A stretch of 38,814 bases of DNA. Origin: Amycolatopsis taiwanensis DSM 45107 (GTDB lineage Bacteria; Actinomycetota; Actinomycetes; Mycobacteriales; Pseudonocardiaceae). Where the stretch lies: positions 189,069 to 227,882 of the forward strand of contig NZ_KI912599.1 of the NCBI RefSeq assembly GCF_000519205.1, given 5' to 3'. Below are positions 23,008 through 31,792 of the stretch, piece by piece (the stretch's first letter is position 1; the number at the start of each line of letters is the position of its first letter). Below the pieces are notes generated by a model. The model ran no database searches, was not told the DNA's origin, and saw only the letters and a program-made list of their open reading frames with translations. The translations under genes and the position numbers were made by a program.

Positions 23008-23197
23008 GTCTCGCCGCCCGCGCGCGGTGGACTTGAGTGAAGGAGAGCGATGCTCACGCGGTTACCCTGCCGGTCATCGCTGCAGCGAGAACACGGTGGT
23101 CACGGGTCACCGTCATTACCTTCACCCGCCAGACGCCATTTACCTTTGTCGTGTGCCTGACGCGTCTGTCCACATCCGATCCTGTCCATAGGTGACC

Positions 23198-24691
23198 ATG
23201 ACTTCTTCTCCGCCCACGGCGGCCAGTTCCCGCCACGTAGGCTCATGGATCTGCATCGGCGCTGTCACTGCATACGTGCTGACTTCGCCGCTTTTCCTGC
23301 GCAAGGCCGGTGGCTCGATATGGCTGGTCCTCTGGATCGTCATCGGCGTCGTCACGATCGCCGCGGTCACGGGTGGCGCGATTCTGTCGGCGCGCGCGAA
23401 CGCGCGGCGTGCCGAGGATCTGCGCCGGCTCAGCGAAGAAAGCCATCACCTGGCCGCCCGGATGCAGGCGCACCGGACGGCGCTGGAGCACATCGTCGAT
23501 CAGCAACTCCCCGCGATCCTGCACGAGAAAATGCCGCCACCGCCGCCCGACCTCGCCGCCGAAGACCCGTCCACCGCGCTGTTGAGTCGCGCAACGGCGC
23601 AGTTGGGCCGTATCCGCGAGGAGCGGCAGGCCTTCCAGGATGCCGTGCACGCCGCGATCGTGTCGCTGAGCCGGAAGGTCCAGGCATCGGCGCACCGCAT
23701 CCAGGAGGAGGCCGCGCGGATGGCGCAGCGGCATCCGACCAACGGTGACGTGCTGGAAACGAGCATGCGCGTCGACCACGCTGCCGCCCAGCAGGCCCGC
23801 GGCGCGCAGAGTCTCGCGGCCCTGTGCGGGGAATCGCCCGGTCAGCAATGGCACGAGGCGCTCCCGCTCGCGGACGTGGTGCGCGGTGCGGCCGGCCGGA
23901 TCACCGCCTACCAGCGCGTCGAGGTCGCCGGCGACCCCGGCGTCGCCGTTTCCGCCCGGGTGGTCGAACCATTGATCCACGTGGTCGCGGAGTTGCTGGC
24001 CAACGGCACCCAGTCGTCCCCGCCGACCACCCGGGTACTGGTGTCGCTGCGTAACGTCCAGCGCGGCGCCGTCATCGAGATCGACGACGGCGGCGTGGGC
24101 TTGCAGGACAGCCGCCTCGAACAGATCCGCGAGATCGCCTCCGGTCGCCGCCCGGTCGGGCTCGCGGACCTCGGCGAGATCCCGCAGACCGGGCTCGCGG
24201 TGGTCGGTACCTATGTGCGCCGCCACGGCTTCCGGGTCGACATCACCGAGTCCGTGTACGGCGGGGTACGCGCGGTCGTGCTGATTCCGGTCGAATTCAC
24301 CGAGCCTGTCGCGCCTGCCGGCGGGGTCGCGGCCGGGGGAGGGCTCCTCACCCGCCAGTCCGCGGCGACCACCGCGGGATCCTTGCCGAAGCGGCCGGTG
24401 AACCGCGAATACGTCGAGACCACTGCGGAAGCCGTGCCGCCCACGGCAACGCCGGCCAGCGCGCGCACCTCGGCCACCGTCGGTGGCGAGCAGGGACCGT
24501 CCACATTGCCGCGCAGACGCTCTCGCCGCGGTGAGGCGGTCCGTCCGTCCACGGTGGACCAGATCGGCGCGGGGGCGGCCGTGCAGCCCGCGCAGAACCC
24601 CGAGCAGGCCGGTGAATGGATGGGCGCTCTCCTGGGCACCACCAACGCCGGCACCAACAACACTGGCAGCACGCAGGAGGAACACCGATGA
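23198..24691 (+). CDS. cvnA: Conservon sensor-kinase-like protein CvnA
   Basis: A 497-residue membrane protein heading a conservon. Two membrane helices (about 15-35 and 42-63) are joined by a very short loop, then a helical linker and a HATPase domain with N-box HVVAELLANGTQSSPP and G-box EIDDGGVGL. No clear HisKA histidine is seen, as in other CvnA-type nitrate-sensor-like proteins. The last 110 residues are Pro/Ala/Thr-rich and disordered. In Streptomyces CvnA binds the roadblock, DUF742 and GTPase partners in a GPCR-like membrane complex (established for Cvn9). The start is ATG 23198 or GTG 23192; the ribosome site is weak either way. The stop overlaps cvnB by ATGA. Confidence 0.9.
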   Translation: MTSSPPTAASSRHVGSWICIGAVTAYVLTSPLFLRKAGGSIWLVLWIVIGVVTIAAVTGGAILSARANARRAEDLRRLSEESHHLAARMQAHRTALEHIVDQQLPAILHEKMPPPPPDLAAEDPSTALLSRATAQLGRIREERQAFQDAVHAAIVSLSRKVQASAHRIQEEAARMAQRHPTNGDVLETSMRVDHAAAQQARGAQSLAALCGESPGQQWHEALPLADVVRGAAGRITAYQRVEVAGDPGVAVSARVVEPLIHVVAELLANGTQSSPPTTRVLVSLRNVQRGAVIEIDDGGVGLQDSRLEQIREIASGRRPVGLADLGEIPQTGLAVVGTYVRRHGFRVDITESVYGGVRAVVLIPVEFTEPVAPAGGVAAGGGLLTRQSAATTAGSLPKRPVNREYVETTAEAVPPTATPASARTSATVGGEQGPSTLPRRRSRRGEAVRPSTVDQIGAGAAVQPAQNPEQAGEWMGALLGTTNAGTNNTGSTQEEHR

Positions 24692-25083
24692 CGGCTGAGG
24701 CCGCCGACAACAGCTGGATGCTGGAGCTGATCAGGACGGTACGGGGCGTGCGGCATGTGATCGTCCTGAGCTCGGACGGGCTGTTGCGGGTGCGCACGGA
24801 ACACACTCCACCGGAGGTTGCCGAGCGGTTGTCCGCCGCGTGTGCCGGGCTCGCCTCGCTCGGCCAGGGCATGAGTGCGGAGTTCGGCACCGGTGCCGCA
24901 CCCCGCCAGGTGATGGTCGAGTTCGATGGCGGATTCCTGTTCGTCCGGGGCGCGGGCGACGGCTCTCAACTCGCCGTGGTCACCGAGCACGTGATCGATC
25001 CGGCGCTGGTGGCCCAGCAGATGCAGGCCCAGGTGCTCGTGATCGGCGAACGGGCGTTGAGCACCCCGACCCGTACCGGATGA
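24688..25083 (+). CDS. cvnB: Conservon roadblock/LC7 protein CvnB
   Basis: A 131-residue roadblock/LC7-domain protein (SWMLELIRTVRGVRHVIVLS, SSDGLLRVRT, FDGGFLFVRGAGDGSQLAVV). In conservons it binds the small GTPase CvnD and acts like a GTPase regulator. AGGAGG stands 7 nt before the ATG, which overlaps the cvnA stop; its own stop overlaps cvnC by ATGA. Confidence 0.95.
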   Translation: MTAEAADNSWMLELIRTVRGVRHVIVLSSDGLLRVRTEHTPPEVAERLSAACAGLASLGQGMSAEFGTGAAPRQVMVEFDGGFLFVRGAGDGSQLAVVTEHVIDPALVAQQMQAQVLVIGERALSTPTRTG

Positions 25084-25442
25084 CCGTGGACGGGACAGAC
25101 GACTACCGGGACCATCCGGTGCGGGCATACGTCATCACGTCGGGTCGCGCGCACCCGTCGCGCAACACCATCCGGCCCGAGACACTGCTCGTCGCCGTTC
25201 CCGGCATGCCCGCGCCGGTCTCCGCCGGCCGCCCGCACCTGGCGCTGCTGGAGATGTGCCAAGGCGTGCTGTCCCTTGCCGAGGCCGCCGCTCACCTGAA
25301 GCTGCCGGTAAGCCTGGTGGTGGTGATCGCCTCGGATCTGGTCGACACCGGCCACCTGTTGATTCGTTCCACCTCGCCGCGCTACGCGCAGCCCGACCGA
25401 GATCTCCTGGAGAAGGTGCTGGATGGCCTCCGCAAGCTCTGA
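25080..25442 (+). CDS. cvnC: Conservon DUF742 protein CvnC
   Basis: A 120-residue DUF742 protein with a winged-helix-like fold (RAYVITSGRAHPSRNTIRPE, LLEMCQGVLSLAEAAAHL, DLVDTGHLLIRS). It is the third member of the conservon order A-B-C-D. It overlaps cvnB by ATGA and cvnD by 20 bp, so translational coupling is expected. Its role is as an adaptor in the CvnA-D complex, by analogy with Streptomyces. Confidence 0.95.
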   Translation: MTVDGTDDYRDHPVRAYVITSGRAHPSRNTIRPETLLVAVPGMPAPVSAGRPHLALLEMCQGVLSLAEAAAHLKLPVSLVVVIASDLVDTGHLLIRSTSPRYAQPDRDLLEKVLDGLRKL

Positions 25443-26040
25443 CCCGCCCGCTGGAAAGCGGTACGTCTCGCCCACCGTGGCGCAATCGGTCAAGATCCTC
25501 GTCGTCGGTGCCTTCGGGGTCGGGAAGACCACGTTGATCGGTTCGGTCAGCGAGATCGCGCCGCTGCGTACGGAGGAGCCGATGACCACCGCGAGCATCG
25601 GCATAGATTCACTCGCCGGCCTCGACAGCAAGACCACCACCACGGTCGCGATGGACTTCGGCCGGATCACGCTCGGCTCCGAAGTCGTGCTCTATCTGTT
25701 CGGCACTCCCGGACAACGGCGGTTCTGGGACCTGTGGGCGGGTCTCGCCGACGGCGCACTGGGCGCACTCGTACTCGTTGACACCCGGCGCATCGAGGAC
25801 AGCTTCGAGGTGGTCGACCAGTTGGAGCTGCGTACGTCGATGCCCTTCGCGGTGGCGGTCAACGAGTTCCCCGACGCTCCGCAGTACAGCACCGAGCAAC
25901 TGCGCACGGCGCTGGACCTGTTGCCGGAGACGCCGATCGTCACCTGCGACGCCCGCGACAAGGAATCCTCCGCTGCCGCACTGATTTCGCTCGTTGAATA
26001 TGCCCTTGAATTCCCTCTAGCATCAAAGGCCTACGCGTAA
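25423..26040 (+). CDS. cvnD: Conservon small GTPase CvnD
   Basis: A 205-residue Ras-like/MglA-type GTPase. The P-loop is GAFGVGKTTLI, the switch-2 region is YLFGTPGQRRFWDLW, and AVNEF stands in place of NKxD, as is usual for this bacterial family. It is the signalling output of the conservon. The gene overlaps cvnC by 20 bp and its TAA stop shares one base with the P450 ATG that follows. Confidence 0.95.
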   Translation: MASASSDPPAGKRYVSPTVAQSVKILVVGAFGVGKTTLIGSVSEIAPLRTEEPMTTASIGIDSLAGLDSKTTTTVAMDFGRITLGSEVVLYLFGTPGQRRFWDLWAGLADGALGALVLVDTRRIEDSFEVVDQLELRTSMPFAVAVNEFPDAPQYSTEQLRTALDLLPETPIVTCDARDKESSAAALISLVEYALEFPLASKAYA

Positions 26041-27305
26041 TGCAGACAGCAGATCGCCCGGGACTGTCCGATCTCACCAACCTGGTGTCGATCTCGGCCA
26101 CTACCGCGGCGAGGAACCCGCAAGCCGTTTACGGGGCGCTGCGCGAGCGTTGGGGATTCGTCGCACCCGTTGAGCTCGAACCGGGCATTCACGCCTGGCT
26201 GGTGCTCGGCCACCAGGAAATCTGCCAGGTCGTGCGCAACGAGCAGCTGTTCTCCCGCGACCCGAACAATTGGCGGCTTTACGCCGAGGGTGTCGTGGCG
26301 CCGGACTCCGGGCTGGGGCCGATGATGTTCCCGCGTGACAACGCCTATTTCTCCGACGGCGACCGGCACCGCAGGCTGCGGGCGCCGATCGACGAAAGCC
26401 TCGCGGGCTTGGACGAGCACCGGATGGCCAGGTTCATCCGTGCCACGTGCACCGATCTGATTCGCAGGTTCGGCGATCAGGGCACCGCCGACCTGGTGTC
26501 GGACTACGCGGCCGTGGTGCCGATGCTGACCGTGGCCGGTCTGTTCGGCATCGACCGTGATCAGGGCGAGCAGCTGCGGCAGGGCTTGATCGCGTTGTTC
26601 AGTTCGGCGGCCGAATCCCAGGAACCCGCGCAGATGGTCGAGCGGATCCTGACCAACGCCATGGCGAGCCGGCGCGCGGCGCCCGGCGACGACCTCACGA
26701 CCGCGTTCCTGCGGCACGCGAACCTGCGCGACGATGCGGAAATCCAGCAATCGATCGTGCTGATGATCTCCGCCGGTTACGAGACGACCACCAGTTGGAT
26801 CGCCCAGACGCTGAGGCTGATGCTCGCCGACGCCCGCTTCGCCGGCCGGCTGCGCGGTGGCCGGCTCGGCCTCGATGACGCGCTCGACGAGGTGCTGTGG
26901 CTCGACCCTCCGATGTCGAACATGCCCGCCCGCTACGCACTGGTCGACTGCACGATCGGCGGGATGCCGGTCAAGCGCGGGGATGCGCTGATTCTTGGCC
27001 TGTCCGCGGCGAACAACGATCCGCGCGTGCACACCGACGACTCGTGGCTCGAGGTCGGGAACCGGTCGCACCTGGCCTGGAGCGCGGGTCCGCACGCCTG
27101 CCCGGCTCAGCGCGCGGGCCGGATGATCACCCGGATAGCCGTCGACACGGCCTTGCATCAGCTGCATGATGTCGAGTTGGCGATACCCGCCGAGGAGATC
27201 GTCCTCCTGCCGTCCCCGTGGACCCGCTGCCCCGCCAGTTTGCCCGTGCGTTTCACCCCGTCCGGCCCGGTAGACCAGCAAACAGTCAGGAGGGCTTTTC
27301 GATGA
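26040..27305 (+). CDS. Conservon cytochrome P450, CYP157-like, lacking the ExxR arginine
   Basis: A 421-residue cytochrome P450. The I-helix oxygen-activation motif SAGYETT (244-250) is present and the heme-thiolate Cys is C354 in WSAGPHACPAQ, where the usual Phe is Trp and the Gly after Cys is Ala. The K-helix motif is EVLW (284-287): the normally invariant Arg of ExxR is Trp. The CYP157 family of Streptomyces conservons is known to lack this Arg, so CYP157 is the likely family. It is translationally coupled to cvnD upstream (TAATG) and to the next P450 by ATGA, so it is part of the conservon signalling or effector unit. The substrate is unknown. Confidence 0.9.
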   Translation: MQTADRPGLSDLTNLVSISATTAARNPQAVYGALRERWGFVAPVELEPGIHAWLVLGHQEICQVVRNEQLFSRDPNNWRLYAEGVVAPDSGLGPMMFPRDNAYFSDGDRHRRLRAPIDESLAGLDEHRMARFIRATCTDLIRRFGDQGTADLVSDYAAVVPMLTVAGLFGIDRDQGEQLRQGLIALFSSAAESQEPAQMVERILTNAMASRRAAPGDDLTTAFLRHANLRDDAEIQQSIVLMISAGYETTTSWIAQTLRLMLADARFAGRLRGGRLGLDDALDEVLWLDPPMSNMPARYALVDCTIGGMPVKRGDALILGLSAANNDPRVHTDDSWLEVGNRSHLAWSAGPHACPAQRAGRMITRIAVDTALHQLHDVELAIPAEEIVLLPSPWTRCPASLPVRFTPSGPVDQQTVRRAFR

Positions 27306-28543
27306 CCGACACCGAGGTTCCCCTCATCCGGCTCGACCCCATGGGGACCGATCACCATGGCGAAGCGTCCCGCATGCGCGCGTTGGGGCCGGTGGTCCGG
27401 GTCATGCTGCCCGGGGAAGTGCAGGTGTGGGCGGTCACCGACCACGCCCTGCTGGCCCAGCTCCTCACGAACCCGTTGGTGAGCAAGGACTGGCGCAACT
27501 GGACGCTCATCCAGGACGGCACGATCACCGACGACTACCCGTTGATCGGGATGATCAAGGTGACCAACATGGTGACCAGTGACGACGCCGCACACCGGCG
27601 GTTGCGTCAGCCGGTCACCCGCACCTTCACCCGGGGTCGCGTCGAGCAGCTCCGTCCGCGACTCAACGCCATTGTGGACGCCCTGCTCGATGACCTGCCC
27701 CGGCAGGCCGACCCGGCCGGGGTCGTCGACCTGCGCCTGCACTACGCCTACCCGGTGCCGATGCAGATGATCTGCGAACTCACCGGTGTTCCGGTGGAAT
27801 GGCGGCCGCGCCTGCGGGAACTGGTCGACAGCATCTTCCGTACCAACACGACGCCGGAGGAGGCCGTTGCCACCGAACGGGAACGGCTGGAAATCCTCAA
27901 CCGGCTGGTCGATCTGCGCCGGGCCGAACCGGGTGAGGATCTGACCAGTGCCCTGATCGCGATCGGGGCGGAGGATCCCGAGGCGCTCACCCAGGAAGAG
28001 CTGATCGACACGATCTGGCTGTTGCTCACCGCCGGGCACGAGACCACGCTCGGTCTGATCGTCAACGGCGTCCGGGCGCTGCTGACCCATCCCGACCAGC
28101 TTTCCATGGCCCGGTCCGGCGATGAGAAGGTCTGGTCGGCCGTGGTGGAGGAAACGCTGCGGTGGGACGCCCCGATCGGCAACTTCCCGTTCCGGTACCC
28201 CCTCGAGGACATCACGATCGCCGATGTGACGATTCCCAAGGGCGACGCGATTCTGGCTCCGTACAGCGGAGTGAATCGCGACCCGTCCCAATACGGACCC
28301 ACCGCGGATGAATTCGACATCACCCGGCCGCCGAGCCGGCACCTGGCTTTCGGCGGTGGTCCACACGTCTGTCTGGGCGCGCACCTCGCGCGTCTGGAGG
28401 CTCAGGTCGCGTTGCCGGCCCTGTTCGACCGCTACCCCGAGCTGAGCTTGGCCGTGAGCCCTGCCGAACTCGTCCCGGTGCCATCGTTCTTCTCCAACTC
28501 CGCGGCCGCCCTGCCGGTGCGACTCGACCGGCCTGCCAACTGA
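27302..28543 (+). CDS. Conservon cytochrome P450, CYP154-like
   Basis: A 413-residue P450 with all canonical motifs: TAGHETT (243-249), ETLR (284-287) and AFGGGPHVCLGAHLARLE with C357. The opening RLDPMGTDHHGEASRMRALG and overall wording recall the CYP154 family, which is paired with CYP157 in Streptomyces conservons. The ATG, with CAGGAGG upstream, overlaps the stop of the previous P450. No ferredoxin gene is adjacent, so electrons must come from a carrier encoded elsewhere. The substrate is unknown. Confidence 0.93.
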   Translation: MTDTEVPLIRLDPMGTDHHGEASRMRALGPVVRVMLPGEVQVWAVTDHALLAQLLTNPLVSKDWRNWTLIQDGTITDDYPLIGMIKVTNMVTSDDAAHRRLRQPVTRTFTRGRVEQLRPRLNAIVDALLDDLPRQADPAGVVDLRLHYAYPVPMQMICELTGVPVEWRPRLRELVDSIFRTNTTPEEAVATERERLEILNRLVDLRRAEPGEDLTSALIAIGAEDPEALTQEELIDTIWLLLTAGHETTLGLIVNGVRALLTHPDQLSMARSGDEKVWSAVVEETLRWDAPIGNFPFRYPLEDITIADVTIPKGDAILAPYSGVNRDPSQYGPTADEFDITRPPSRHLAFGGGPHVCLGAHLARLEAQVALPALFDRYPELSLAVSPAELVPVPSFFSNSAAALPVRLDRPAN

Positions 28544-28628
28544 GCCGCGAAGCACGCCCCGCCACGTCACCGAGCGGTCGCTTGCTCAGTGCGGAACGAG
28601 AAGAACGTTGACAGCAGAGGTATCTTGA

Positions 28629-29909
28629 ATGGCCATGCTGGACGACGTGACCGCGTACTACCGCACGTTCTTGGGGATGCGACCGTGCTATCGCGAGGGC
28701 ATGAGCTGGACAGTGATTCAGCCGGGTGGCCAGGCCGTCACCGAAGACACGGTGATATCCCGGTTACGGGCGAGGCGCGCGGTTGTCGCTACGTTGAATT
28801 CTCCGCCGTTCGAGAAAGTCGCCTACCTGCGGCAGGTCGGCGAGGCTGTGGTGATGTATCAGCCGAACGGCTTCGAGGGCGCCCGTCCCGAGGTACTGCG
28901 TTGGCTGAGCGAGGACAGCCGGGTGCACACCGTCGAGTGGACGATCAACGGCAACGGCAGTGTCAGCTACGCGGTGCACGGCAAGTTGTTGGTCTGTATG
29001 GACAAGAACGACCCGGATCGACGCTGGGGTGCGCAGCCCGACCTGTTCGACGATGAAGACCTCGCGGAGTTGCGTGCGGTGCGCCGCCAGTACGACGCCG
29101 GCGAGACCGACCGGCCGGGCTTCGAGCCGATGGCCATGGCGCTGGTCGAGCGTCGTACCGGAGTTCGTCTTGAGCTGGACTGGGTCGAGAGTTTCAATGT
29201 GGACAGTGTCGGCATCGTGATCGGTGACATCCCGGACGATCCACGTCCCAGCAGCGCGCTGGGCAAGGTGGACCCCGACCTCGACGCGCGCCTGCGTAGC
29301 GCGCCCGCCTCGGTTCGGCACACCGCCGTGCTGCTGGTCCTGCAAGCGATGGCCGAGCGGTTCACCTGGCATGACCCCGAGGCAGTCGCCGCGACCGTGA
29401 CCGCGGTACAACGGGGCGAACCACTCGACGACGAAATACGCACCCGCGTTTTCCGTTGTCGTGCCACGGACGATGTCAACGGCAAGGGGTCGTCCGCTCG
29501 CCACGGACTGTTCATGGCGACCACCCCGCCGGAGGAGGGTGACCCGCTGGACGCGATCCAGTCGGCCACCCACGCGCTGCCCGGCGAGTGGCCCGCATTA
29601 CGCCGCGAGATCGACACGCTGCTGCGGCACAGCTGCAACAGCGGCGTTATCTGGTCGGCGCGATCCAACGTCAGCCGCCGCAGCACCTCTCGCGCTGCCG
29701 TCTCGCGGATCACCCCGACGTGGTCCGAAACCCGGACTGCCAGCGCGCGATCGCTCACCGGCTCGTGGGATGCGGTCAGTGACCTGACGGCGCGCTCACG
29801 CACGTGTCCGTCAGGGTGCATGCTGGCCAGCGCCGCGACGACGGGCTGCGGACTCGCCAGGACCTTTCGTGTCCACTTCTCCGGCTTTTCCAGTGCCGGC
29901 CCTTCGTAG
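28629..29909 (+). CDS. Hypothetical protein with abnormal C-terminal extension
   Basis: Residues 1 to about 335 look like a genuine soluble protein: MAMLDDVTAYYRTFLG, ARRAVVATLNSPPFEKVAYL, VEWTINGNGSVSYAVHGKL and SVRHTAVLLVLQAMAERFTW. I associate it loosely with actinobacterial DUF6461-like proteins but cannot name a function. From about 29,635 on the frame is an Arg/Ser/Thr-rich reading of the complement of a HEAT-like gene, so the last 90 residues are not natural. The ATG has AGAGG 8 nt upstream. It follows the conservon by 85 bp. It is probably a gene whose 3' end was lost in a deletion. Confidence 0.7.
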   Translation: MAMLDDVTAYYRTFLGMRPCYREGMSWTVIQPGGQAVTEDTVISRLRARRAVVATLNSPPFEKVAYLRQVGEAVVMYQPNGFEGARPEVLRWLSEDSRVHTVEWTINGNGSVSYAVHGKLLVCMDKNDPDRRWGAQPDLFDDEDLAELRAVRRQYDAGETDRPGFEPMAMALVERRTGVRLELDWVESFNVDSVGIVIGDIPDDPRPSSALGKVDPDLDARLRSAPASVRHTAVLLVLQAMAERFTWHDPEAVAATVTAVQRGEPLDDEIRTRVFRCRATDDVNGKGSSARHGLFMATTPPEEGDPLDAIQSATHALPGEWPALRREIDTLLRHSCNSGVIWSARSNVSRRSTSRAAVSRITPTWSETRTASARSLTGSWDAVSDLTARSRTCPSGCMLASAATTGCGLARTFRVHFSGFSSAGPS

Positions 29910-30064
29910 CGGAACTGGCGGGCGAAGTAGTCGATCCGCAGCAACTCGCGTGCAGTCACCGAGGTAAGCCAGGACGCGGTGTCCTCCAGGGCCGGTCTGT
30001 CGCCGCGGAAGGCCGCCGCGGCACTCTCGCCCAGCCGGCGACGGATCTGCGGTGGGTTCAGCAT
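29632..30064 (-). pseudogene. HEAT-repeat-like protein, 3' end missing
   Basis: From an ATG with AGGA 8 nt upstream, about 144 residues of convincing helical-repeat protein are encoded (MLNPPQIRRRLGESAAAAF, VTARELLRIDYFARQFRY, DGHVRERAVRSLTASHEP, HVGVIRETAAREVLRRL). The similarity stops at about 29,632. The open frame continues to 28967, but only as a Ser/Arg-rich antisense reading of the preceding gene. The coordinates given are the believable part. It looks like the N-terminal half of a HEAT-type scaffold cut by the same event that damaged its convergent neighbour. Confidence 0.65.
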
Positions 30065-30169
30065 GCGGCCAATCCTGGCAGCTTCACCGCCGGGGATCAT
30101 CCGAGATTTCCGGTTACGACGATAATCACTTGCCCGGTTTGGCCGAGCGGTGCTGAGCGATCAGCGCTC

Positions 30170-30502
30170 CTACGGAGCTGTCCGCAAGGGCCAGACCTCG
30201 ACGACGCCGTGTGCGACTGCGCATGGTGTCCCCGACGCGAGTTGGATGGCCTCCTCCAGCGTTTCCGCCTCGATGATCGCGAACCCGGCGACCGGGAGAG
30301 CCGATGACATGAACGACCCGCGCTGCACGGTCGTGCCGGCACCGCCGTGATTTCGTACCTGTACCGGCGAGTCGGCGATCCCCATGTCGACTCCCGCCGC
30401 ACGCAAACGAGCGTCATGCGCGTGCGCCTGATCGCGCACCGCCGCGTCGGTGCGGTCGTAACCTTCTTGGTCGCCGTACCCGATGGTCACAAATTTCGGC
30501 AT
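30170..30502 (-). CDS. YCII-family protein
   Basis: A 110-residue protein of the YCII/DGPF fold (MPKFVTIGYGDQEGYDRTDA at the start, GFAIIEAETLEEAIQLA and VEVWPL in the later half). YCII proteins are small alpha/beta-barrel proteins with a conserved His-Asp pair, related to muconolactone-type enzymes; their function is mostly unknown, and some sit beside sigma factors. GAGGAGG stands 8 nt before the ATG. No sigma factor is adjacent here. Confidence 0.9.
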   Translation of the reverse strand: MPKFVTIGYGDQEGYDRTDAAVRDQAHAHDARLRAAGVDMGIADSPVQVRNHGGAGTTVQRGSFMSSALPVAGFAIIEAETLEEAIQLASGTPCAVAHGVVEVWPLRTAP

Positions 30503-30628
30503 GGCGGGTCCTCCTCAGGCTGCCGGACTGCTCGCCGATACTGACCTTCATCGCACCTCGAACTCATCGGCGCGATGTCCGCGCCACGCCGCATCGCTCC
30601 CTACAACACCTGAAGAACAGGCCGTCCT

Positions 30629-30826
30629 TCACTTGTCCGGCGATTGCAGGCTTCGAGCCCGGCCCTTCCGTGGTGTGCCACTCGGACGCAGTATTCGCAA
30701 AGCTTCGAGGGCCGCATTGCGGCGCTTGGCGTCACGCGAGTAGATGGCAGCCACAACTGTCAGCCCGACCATCACTGACCGCAGCACGAGAGCCACTGCG
30801 GCGGCTGAAACAAGAAGATCCGACAC
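30629..30826 (-). CDS. Small single-pass membrane protein (65 aa)
   Basis: A 65-residue protein with a hydrophobic N-terminal region (VSDLLVSAAAVALVLRSVMV then GLTVVAAIYS), a conserved-looking SRDAKRRNAALEALRIL helix and a basic tail. Proteins of this plan, ending with a [FY]SRDxxRRxxALxxLRxL helix, are common in actinomycetes without a known role. The GTG start was chosen because GGAGG lies 9 nt upstream; the frame is open further upstream but that part is not protein-like. Confidence 0.65.
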   Translation of the reverse strand: MSDLLVSAAAVALVLRSVMVGLTVVAAIYSRDAKRRNAALEALRILRPSGTPRKGRARSLQSPDK

Positions 30827-31021
30827 GATGGAAGGCCTCCGGTCCAAGGGCATACGCCACTGACCGGGGGCTCTCTTCCGCCAGCGATCCGACTGACCGA
30901 CGGCACCGGGTGGCCCCACAAAGGCCACCGTGTTGACGATACCGCCGCGAAGGAATACTCGACTCCCGCGTAACACAGCATACGCGGACTGTGACGCGGG
31001 GCAAATCCTCGCGGCAAGAAG

Positions 31022-31603
31022 TCACTGGCCCAGACGTCCGTCGATCCGCTCGCGTAAGAGGTCGGCGTGACCCATGTGGCGGGCGTACTCCTCGATTGTT
31101 CCGATCAACGCTTCGCGCAACGACATGGGCCCGCCGCCGCTGCCGTGCCGATTGAAGGGATCGTCGCCGGTGATGTCGAGATTGGGGGCGTCGGCCACGA
31201 ATTTCTCGGCGAAATCGACCTCCGCACGCCATGCCTCCCAGGCCTGGGCGACCACCTGGGGGTCGGGTACGGCACCATCGAAATCGCCGTCGGGGTCGGT
31301 GTCGGAGCAGAACAGCCGGGGCACGTCCTGTCCGGCCATCATCGTCCGGAACGTCGCACGCTCGCCCTCGGCCAGATGGCGCACCAGGCCGAGCAGCGAC
31401 ATCGTCGAGGGCTCGACGGCACGCCGCGCCATGGCCTCCGCGTCGAGACCGGAGCACTTCATTTGCAAGGTGAGGCGTTGACAGCGCAGCGATTCGACCA
31501 GCGTCGTGCGCTCGTCTCCCAACCTTGGTCCGTTCTCACGCGGGTCGTCGTCGGACGGCTTACCGTCCGCGGTGAACATATCCGCTCGCCGGGTCGTGGC
31601 CAT
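31022..31603 (-). CDS. DinB/DUF664-family protein (putative mycothiol-dependent enzyme)
   Basis: A 193-residue four-helix-bundle protein of the DinB/DUF664 group. It shows the typical RTTLVESLRCQRLTLQMKC, TMSLLGLVRHLAEGERATF (His-metal ligand) and C-terminal EEYARHMGHADLLRERIDG (His ligands). Many actinobacterial members are S-transferases using mycothiol, which would fit a mycothiol-making host; substrate unknown. The frame is open for another 900 nt upstream, but that overlaps the LuxR gene on the other strand. The ATG at 31603 is preceded by a GATAAT box; an ATG eight codons later is possible. Confidence 0.88.
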   Translation of the reverse strand: MATTRRADMFTADGKPSDDDPRENGPRLGDERTTLVESLRCQRLTLQMKCSGLDAEAMARRAVEPSTMSLLGLVRHLAEGERATFRTMMAGQDVPRLFCSDTDPDGDFDGAVPDPQVVAQAWEAWRAEVDFAEKFVADAPNLDITGDDPFNRHGSGGGPMSLREALIGTIEEYARHMGHADLLRERIDGRLGQ

Positions 31604-31642
31604 TGCCCCATCATCGGCGCCCCGGCTGCCGGTTGACAACGG

Positions 31643-31648
31643 ATTATC
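31643..31648 (-). promoter_or_regulatory. Candidate -10 box of the DinB gene
   Basis: On the minus strand GATAAT lies about 40 nt before the ATG at 31603, in an AT-rich patch of the divergent DinB/LuxR gap. The overlapping plus-strand TTGACA (31633-31638) has no matching -10 box 17 bp away. Confidence 0.35.
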
Positions 31649-31792
31649 GGCGGGGACCGCGGGGCAGGGGACAGGTGTTCCCGGCCTGCGCCGTAACGGG
31701 TCGTGAGTTCGTGTGCACCGTCGCAACAGGAGCCGGAACCGGCGGCGCTTTGCTATCTTCAGGCTCGCTTTCCCGCACCGAAGCGAGGCAGT

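Noticed and set aside
31633..31655. TTGACA as a -35 box for the LuxR gene
   Set aside because: No -10-like hexamer lies 16-18 bp downstream; the nearby GATAAT reads on the opposite strand.
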